Shown here piece after piece: positions 43,701 through 50,762 of a stretch of DNA of 64,000 nt; the stretch's first letter is position 1; every line of letters begins with the position of its first letter. The notes under the pieces are model-generated. The model made no database searches, was not told the DNA's origin, and saw only the letters and a list, made by a program, of their open reading frames with translations. Origin of the DNA: Aporrectodea caliginosa (lineage: Eukaryota > Annelida > Clitellata > Crassiclitellata > Lumbricidae); assembly GCA_020284085.1 (NCBI GenBank), contig JACEVL010000803.1:1121988-1185987 (forward strand), read 5' to 3'. The translations under genes were made by a program, and so were the position numbers.

Positions 43701-46700
43701 CACAGCCTTTATTGAAAAGTATAGTGAAGCATATAATTCAGCCTTTCCACTAATTGAAAGAAGGGGTAATATAAAACAAAGTCCAGTCAACCCATGGATG
43801 ACGAGAGGTCTTTTCATATCCTGTAAAAAAAGAATAGCTTGTATAAAAAATATTTAAAAAACCCTAATGAACTAAATAAAAATCAGTTTGTTAAATATAG
43901 GAACAAATTCAAATTGGTTAAACTTAAAGCAAAAAAGATTTCTATGCAACTGAGTTTGCTAAATACTCCAGTGATCTAAAAAAGACATGGCAGATCATTA
44001 AATCTCTTATTGATAATAAGGACCATGACACTCGTATTGAAGAGCTGATAATTGGAAATCTTAAAATTACAGACGATGTTGAAATGGCTGAAAAGTTTAA
44101 CACTTACTTCTCTTCTATTGCTAAAAATCTCTCTGATAAAATTCCTAAATCTACTCGATCTTTCAGAGATTATCTCGGCCCATCCCTTCCTAACTCTTTT
44201 GCTTTTTACCCTACTTCTCCTGAGGAGATTATACAGCTTAATCGTTCTATAAAACTAACCCATAGTTCAGGGCCGGATGGTTTAGACCCTACCGTACTTG
44301 GTCCATCGATATGTTATATAGCTGCCCCGCTAGCCAGCATCATCAATTGCTCCCTATCAACAGGAATTGTTCCTAAGGACATGAAGAAGTCGATAATCTC
44401 TCCCATCTTTAAACAAGGCAATAGGAAGGACTTAACTAACTATAGGCCCATCTCGGTAATATCTTACTTCGCCAAGCTCTTAGAAAAGACTGTCCACTCT
44501 AGATTATATAACTTTATTGAAAAAATGAATATACTATATCCCCTCCAACATGGGTTCAGATCCGGCCACTCTACAGCAATGTCGCTTATTGATATTCATA
44601 ATAAAATTACGGAGGCCATTGATCGCAAAAAATTCTCCATAGGCATATTCTTGGACCTGAGTAAGGCGTTCGACACGGTAGATCACGAAATTCTCTTACA
44701 AAAACTAGAAAATTACGGAATACGAGGAACTCCTCTGCTATGGTTCAAAAATTATCTGTCCTCCCGTTATCACCAGGTCAAATGTAACCAGGTCTTGTCG
44801 GGCTTTGGCTCCATGAAATTCGGGGTCCCCCAAGGTAGTATACTTGGGCCTCTGCTCTTTCTTGTGTATATTAATGACCTTCCAAACTCTTCAGCACTAT
44901 TGCACTTTGTTCTTTTTGCTGATGACACGAATTTGTTTATTTCTACTCCTTCTTATCACCTCTCAGTGGGTGTGATAAACGATGAACTTAAACTAATCTC
45001 TGACTGGTTTAAAGCTAACAAAATGTCCCTGAATGTAAGTAAATCTAACTATGTATTGTTCTCATCTGGTCGTAAATTATTACCGCATTCTGATGAAATT
45101 ATATTAATTGATGATATAAAAGTGCCCAGAGTTGCCTCTGTTAAGTTTCTGGGGGTTTTTATCGACCAACACGTCAACTGGTCGGTACATCTTACCCATG
45201 TTTCAGTCAAAATAGCCAAGTCCATAGGGGTGATAACGCGCATTTCCGCGCTCTTACCAAATAAAACTCTTCTCAGCCTCTACTACTCCCTTGTATACCC
45301 TTACCTCTCTTATGGAAATGTAGTCTGGGCATCAAATTATAAAACTAGGCTAGGGAGGCTTCTCACGCTCCAAAAACGAGTGGTTCGGGTCTTGGCCAGG
45401 GCCCCCTTTAATTCTCATACTTCTGCTCTATTTCAAGACCTTGGAATAATGAGAATAGACCAAATTAACTTCTATCAAGTGGCTGAATTTATGTACCGTT
45501 ATACTTATAACCAGCTCCCAATTGCATTTTCCAATTGTTTTAAATCTAGTTCTGACCTGCACACTTACAATACGCGTAACAAAAGCAATAAGTATTTTGT
45601 GGAATTCTCTCGCACTAATATACGTAAGTTCTCGCTTATCTCATGGGGCCCAAGAGCCTGGAACAGTCTCCCCTTCTCTCTAAGACATACTCCCAACCTC
45701 CATGTATTTAAAAAAGCTCCGTGTTTACCTTCTGTCTCTGGATAACCCTCTGCAGGTCTGAGTAATAGGTTACTGTCGTGTTCCTATTTAATTTTGTTTT
45801 TTCCTATCTTTTTTCCTTTTCTATTGTGACTATCTCCATGTAATTATCTCTTTGGTTATTTTTATTTTTATTTTATTTTTAATTCCAGTTATGTTTTCTT
45901 CTATTTTAGTTACCTATAAACAATGCATAACTAATGACCACCTTACTTTTGGTAATGGCTATCGCTTCTCTAATTGAAACTGGGGGCCTTATTAGCGGGA
46001 CCTAGGTCCCTTTAGGTCTCCTTTATTGACCCTTCTATTCTAACCCATTATGCTTTCTACTGCGGATTTAAAACTGTATGTACGTAAATACTTCATTGAA
46101 TATCTTTGGCTGTTCGTTTTTTACCTTTCCTCAGCATTTGTGTATTTTCATGTAATCTGGCAATTTTTGTTCTTGAAGGTCAATAAAAATGATTTGATTT
46201 GATTTGATTTGATTTGATTTTTAATCATAGTGCGGTGTGTCAGTTTGAAATAATTAACGAAGGTTATTATTATTATTTATTTATTTCTGTTGTTACCGCT
46301 AACATATGTATAGAACTTCTCACAAGAAACATTCTTCATATTGTACTTTGTAAGAATGATGCCATTCACAGAGTCAGCGTGTTTTACTTAAGTACTGGTA
46401 AGGGGACTTGTGGCATCATGCGCGTGTAAAGTCGTTAAAACTGCCATAAAATAAGAACCAATAGCCCAATACAGGAAATATACAAAAAGCCGGACATTTT
46501 TCGGGTTTTTAGCTTTGTCTGCCGGACGGAGGACATGAGGCCAAAAAGGAGGACATGTCCTCCTTTTGCCGGACGTCTGGCAACCCTATGTACAGGGGAC
46601 CTTAAATAGCGTGCTGCCCATTCACAAGGGCAGTGGTGGTGAAGGATCTCACCCGATCAACTCATTGTAAAACGAGCAGGGTCGAGGCCATATGGTCAAT

Positions 46701-47076
46701 ATATGAAAACGTCTACATCTACATTCAAAGTGAAAATCCTAAGAAACAGCTTTCTTCAGGCCTCTGGCCGAGGGGGTTCTGGGTCCTAACCCCTCTCTGA
46801 GGCCAGGACCACCACTCTTGCGACTCCGTGGATCTGAGGAGATGTTTTGGGTGTACCTCAACGCAATCTAATTTGTGACTCTCAACTTCACTCAAACGAT
46901 GGAGAAGTTTGCCATCCAATACAGTAGCCTAAATGCAGCCAATTTCCTACCAATGGTTCAAAATGCATTCATTTCCAGGTTAGGTACTTTATAGTAATTC
47001 TAGACTTTTAACAAATTAATTAATCTTGAAGTCCCTGAGGGATCATGTTTACCTCGGGGCAAAAATCATAATAATA

Positions 47077-47108
<32 letters not shown>

Positions 47109-47164
47109 CAACAATAATAATAGTAATAATAATAATAACAATACAAAGCATTATTATTATTATT

Positions 47165-47211
<47 letters not shown>

Positions 47212-50200
47212 GCACCTTTATTAACCACCACTATCTAATGACCAAGCATCAATCGATGGCGCTGAGCAACTGTGAGTGATGGACACACTCAATTAGACAT
47301 CAAGTAACACGGTAACTGTCTCAGAGGAAGTTCAAACCCACACCCTCCATGTTACAAAGTGTGTGCTCAAACCAATAGTATATCATAACATCATCTCAAG
47401 GCCTTCTGTGCTCATTGTGTGGGGGAATCTCCAAGTCCGTGACCCCATTAGAAGACAGTTGCCAAAACCTCTGGACTTTGATATTGAGAAGAGATGCATG
47501 AGTCAGTTAGAAAAGTCCAGCTCAGATACAAAGTCTGGCAGACGAGAGAGATAGAATGAATAATAGACCGGATAGAGTGAATTTTCAGTCAAGCAACTTG
47601 CAAGAATAAATTAAATTGACCTGATGGGACACTGCTATTATAGAATTATTTTATTTCCATACAAAATGGCTTGAGCATATCACTTCATACAGGGGAGAGA
47701 AACTTCAGTTATTCATGTTATCTCTGCCTCTGTCTCTCTCTATCTATCCATCTCCCTCCCTCCCTCACTCGCTCCCTCCTCCCTCCTTCCCTCCCTCACT
47801 CACTCCAACAAACTGATTTTAAGTTAACTGAAAACATAGATTATTTGTGACAAGACAGAGAACAGATGTTGGTTCTGAGTCACCACAAAAACTAATTAAA
47901 TGCCACTTAAGAACAAAGGCACCAAGCAAAACAATTTGTACTCAACAGCAGAACTTAAAATGAATTTGTTAGAGAGATAGACAGAGATAGAGAGAGATAG
48001 CGACAGACAGACAGACAGACAGAGACAGACAGAGACAGACAGACAGAGACAGACAGACAGACAGAGACAGACAGACACAGGATCTCCAATGTCCTGGGTG
48101 GTCATTTATCAAGCCCACTGCTCCCCTTAGTGTTAGTTAGTCCAATCAATCACTGTTATGTCCTCATATAATATTATCCATCCAGCATAGTGTCATAATG
48201 ACACAATGAAGCATCAAATATAAATTAACCTGACGGCTTTCTGACTTGACTTCGAGTACTTGGCACTTCTGAAATGGTAAACAAAAACAAGGCTGATTAG
48301 AATCAAATTATAATTGGCAGGCAAAGTCTTCAGACTGCAATTAACTCATCACAATGAGGTGATAAAGCAGAGAACTGAAAAACGACAGGAAAATATTGAA
48401 CATAGAGTTACTTCACTAGTTTTTTACATGCCAGGAGTTTTAACATCCCTCCATTCTACCTCACGGATCTTTGCGTTTCAGCATCTTCCTTCCCCGGTCA
48501 CAGATTTCTCCACTCTGCAATGCATGTTGACTTGGTTGTTCCACCGGCCATGACTTCCACAGACCCCAGTCCAGCATAAAAGGTTTGCTGTGGTCCTCCT
48601 GGAACAAACTGCCTAACAACCTGTGACATGAACTCCTCAGCCTCTCTTTGCCTCTTTTCCGCAAACGCTTGAAGACCATTCTGTTCGATCGTGGTTTCAT
48701 TGTGTTAGGTCAGGAGCGCCTCTGAATAGTCTCTCTTGAAGTGGCGCTATATAAATTGTAATGGGGAAGACTAGATAAGCTGTCCCAGCTGCATCTCCCC
48801 ATTGTGGGGCGCGGTGGTGTAGGGGTATGTTCGGTGCCTTGCAGCCGGAGGGTTGCGGGTTCGAATCCACCTCAAGCCGCTGCGTAGGGACCCTGGGCAA
48901 GTCCTTCACTCACAATTGCTCATGCGCTTCGGCGTGAAACTCAGATTCAGTGTCCGCGCTGTAGTCGGGAGAGCGCCTCTGAGTAGAAATCTTGAAGGGT
49001 GCTATAACAAGTGCTCTCATACAATGCAATGAATCATTTGCAACTTGACTCGCAACACTGAAATTACCTGGTCTTGGCTCACATATTGTTAAATCTCTAA
49101 CATGCTGTTACATGTAGTTAATATTGCTGTTTATGTACTTGTGATTTTCAATTTTGATTGCAAATGATTCAATAAAATCTCCAAACTCTCCATTTACCAT
49201 TACCATTATTGTTGAGTGTCCAACTAAGGGTTTTATACTCACAGAGATTCCTCTGACAGATCACAGACGACGACTTCTTCGATGTAAGTACACGAATTTG
49301 AATCCTGCACACCAAGAAAAGAGCACGGTGATTTGTCAGTTAGAAGCAAACACATTTCAGTGCCAGATTCATCCTTTCTGAAGGTCTAACAGAGAATCTT
49401 ATTGGTGGCTTACTAACAGAAGTAAATTCAAGGTCGCAATGCAAGTGCAATTTCCTCATCTTCAAATCACACTACTGGTAGACCGTCTAGATCTCTTTTC
49501 CACTCGGACAAAGGCTGCTATATGGCCCAATATCGCCCCTTGGCTTTTGTGGGTCCTTCCTCTTGGAATGGCCTTTTCCCCTCTTTACGCTCTAAGATTT
49601 CAGCTTGGGTCTCTCCGTCAGTCTGCCCGCTGCTTGAAGACTCTTTTGTTTTTTATTCCCTCGGGCTGTCATGCTGAATTGCTTATACTGTAAGAGATGC
49701 TATTTGTAGTTCAAATACAATACAATACATTGGTTACAGCATACTTCCCATGTGCCTCTGTGCATGTATATGCAGGTTCACTTTCCGATGGTGTCTTATT
49801 TAAGAGATTTAAATCTCGGGCAAGCACGGTCCGTAGTATACGTGGGGACCTTAAATGGCATGGCATATATTCAAACGGACAGCAGTAGTGAAGGATATCA
49901 CCAGATCAATTCACTGAAAAATGAGGTGAGCCACATGGTCACTTTTCAGAAATGTGTGTATTTACATGACATTATATTACATCCTGTGAATGCTAAAAAA
50001 GTAAAGGTCAACACAAGAGTTTACATGCAGCAAGAAAATCCTCAGAATTCAGTTCAAGATGAAGAGGTCAAAGAACCACTCAGCAGGCGTAAGAAATGTG
50101 TAAATTCCCCATTCATGATGGAACTCATTAACATCCTTGAAAAGAATGGAGGGCTGTTTGGGTGCCAGTTCTATTTCTTCGAGTAAAAAGTCCTTTCAGT

Positions 50201-50729
50201 AAAGAGTCCTTGAGATACTGGTGATAGATTACACAGCTATCAGTGAAACACCTATGGAACCAGCACTTTTCTCAGCAGTGATGGAAAGTCACTATTTAAT
50301 ATTTTGCTATTTATTATTATGATGCATTTATTAAGAGCCACTATCTAATCACCATGCACCAGCTGATGGCTATGAACAATTTTAACCCTTTGACTTGCCC
50401 TATTTTTTCCCGATAAAAGGTAAATGTGTATGTGTGTGTGTATGTATGTATGTATGTATATATGTATGTATGTATATATGTATATATGTATGTATGTATA
50501 TATGTATGTATGTATGTACGTATATATGTATGTATGTATATATGTATGTATATATATATATGGTCCTATATAATGTATGTATGTATATATGTATGTATGT
50601 ATATATAAATGTATATATATATATACATATATATATAGGTATATAAATGTATGTATATATATGTATGTATATATAAATGTATGTATATATTATATATGTA
50701 TATATATATGTATAATATATATAAATATG

Positions 50730-50762
<33 letters not shown>

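Larger units (their letters stand above)
42680..46215 (+). mobile_element. Near-complete Jockey/CR1-group LINE with (GATTT)n tail
   Basis: Endonuclease frame (42721-43857: [71 protein letters not shown]) and RT frame (44084-45745: [50 protein letters not shown] at 44915-44926). Two frameshifts separate them, at A runs at 43845-43850 and 43931-43936. The 3' end is AGGTCAATAAAAATGATTTG repeated as GATTT. A different family from the L2-like LINE at 33 kb. Confidence 0.93.
42214..46588. mobile_element. hAT-type MITE, host of nested SINE-C and LINE
   Basis: The ends read TAGGGTCGCCAGA...TCTGGCAACCCTA. The flanking 8-mers TGCACAGG (42206-42213) and TGTACAGG (46589-46596) differ at one base. Both ends carry AGGAGGAC motifs. 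Without inserts the element would be about 0.5 kb. It contains the split SINE-C and, inside that, a 3.5-kb LINE. It lies within intron 4 of the ATPase. Confidence 0.88.
42160..46900 (+). repeat. Outer dispersed repeat G, split by the hAT insertion
   Basis: Left part CAACGGTCCATGCACAGG; right part GGGGACCTTAAATAGCG, GGTGAAGGATCTCACCCG, GAGGCCATATGGTC. Uninterrupted relatives at 49790-49930 and 56530-56650 show the two parts are contiguous when the hAT element is removed. Confidence 0.75.

Noticed and set aside
48804..48880. Possible tRNA gene
   Set aside because: A and B boxes are good but no acceptor-stem pairing is visible and the sequence continues into a SINE body present in several copies.
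49752..50186. 144-codon plus-strand frame
   Set aside because: Lies in dispersed repeat G, has no recognised domain, and the related copies at 46.6 and 56.5 kb are not open.
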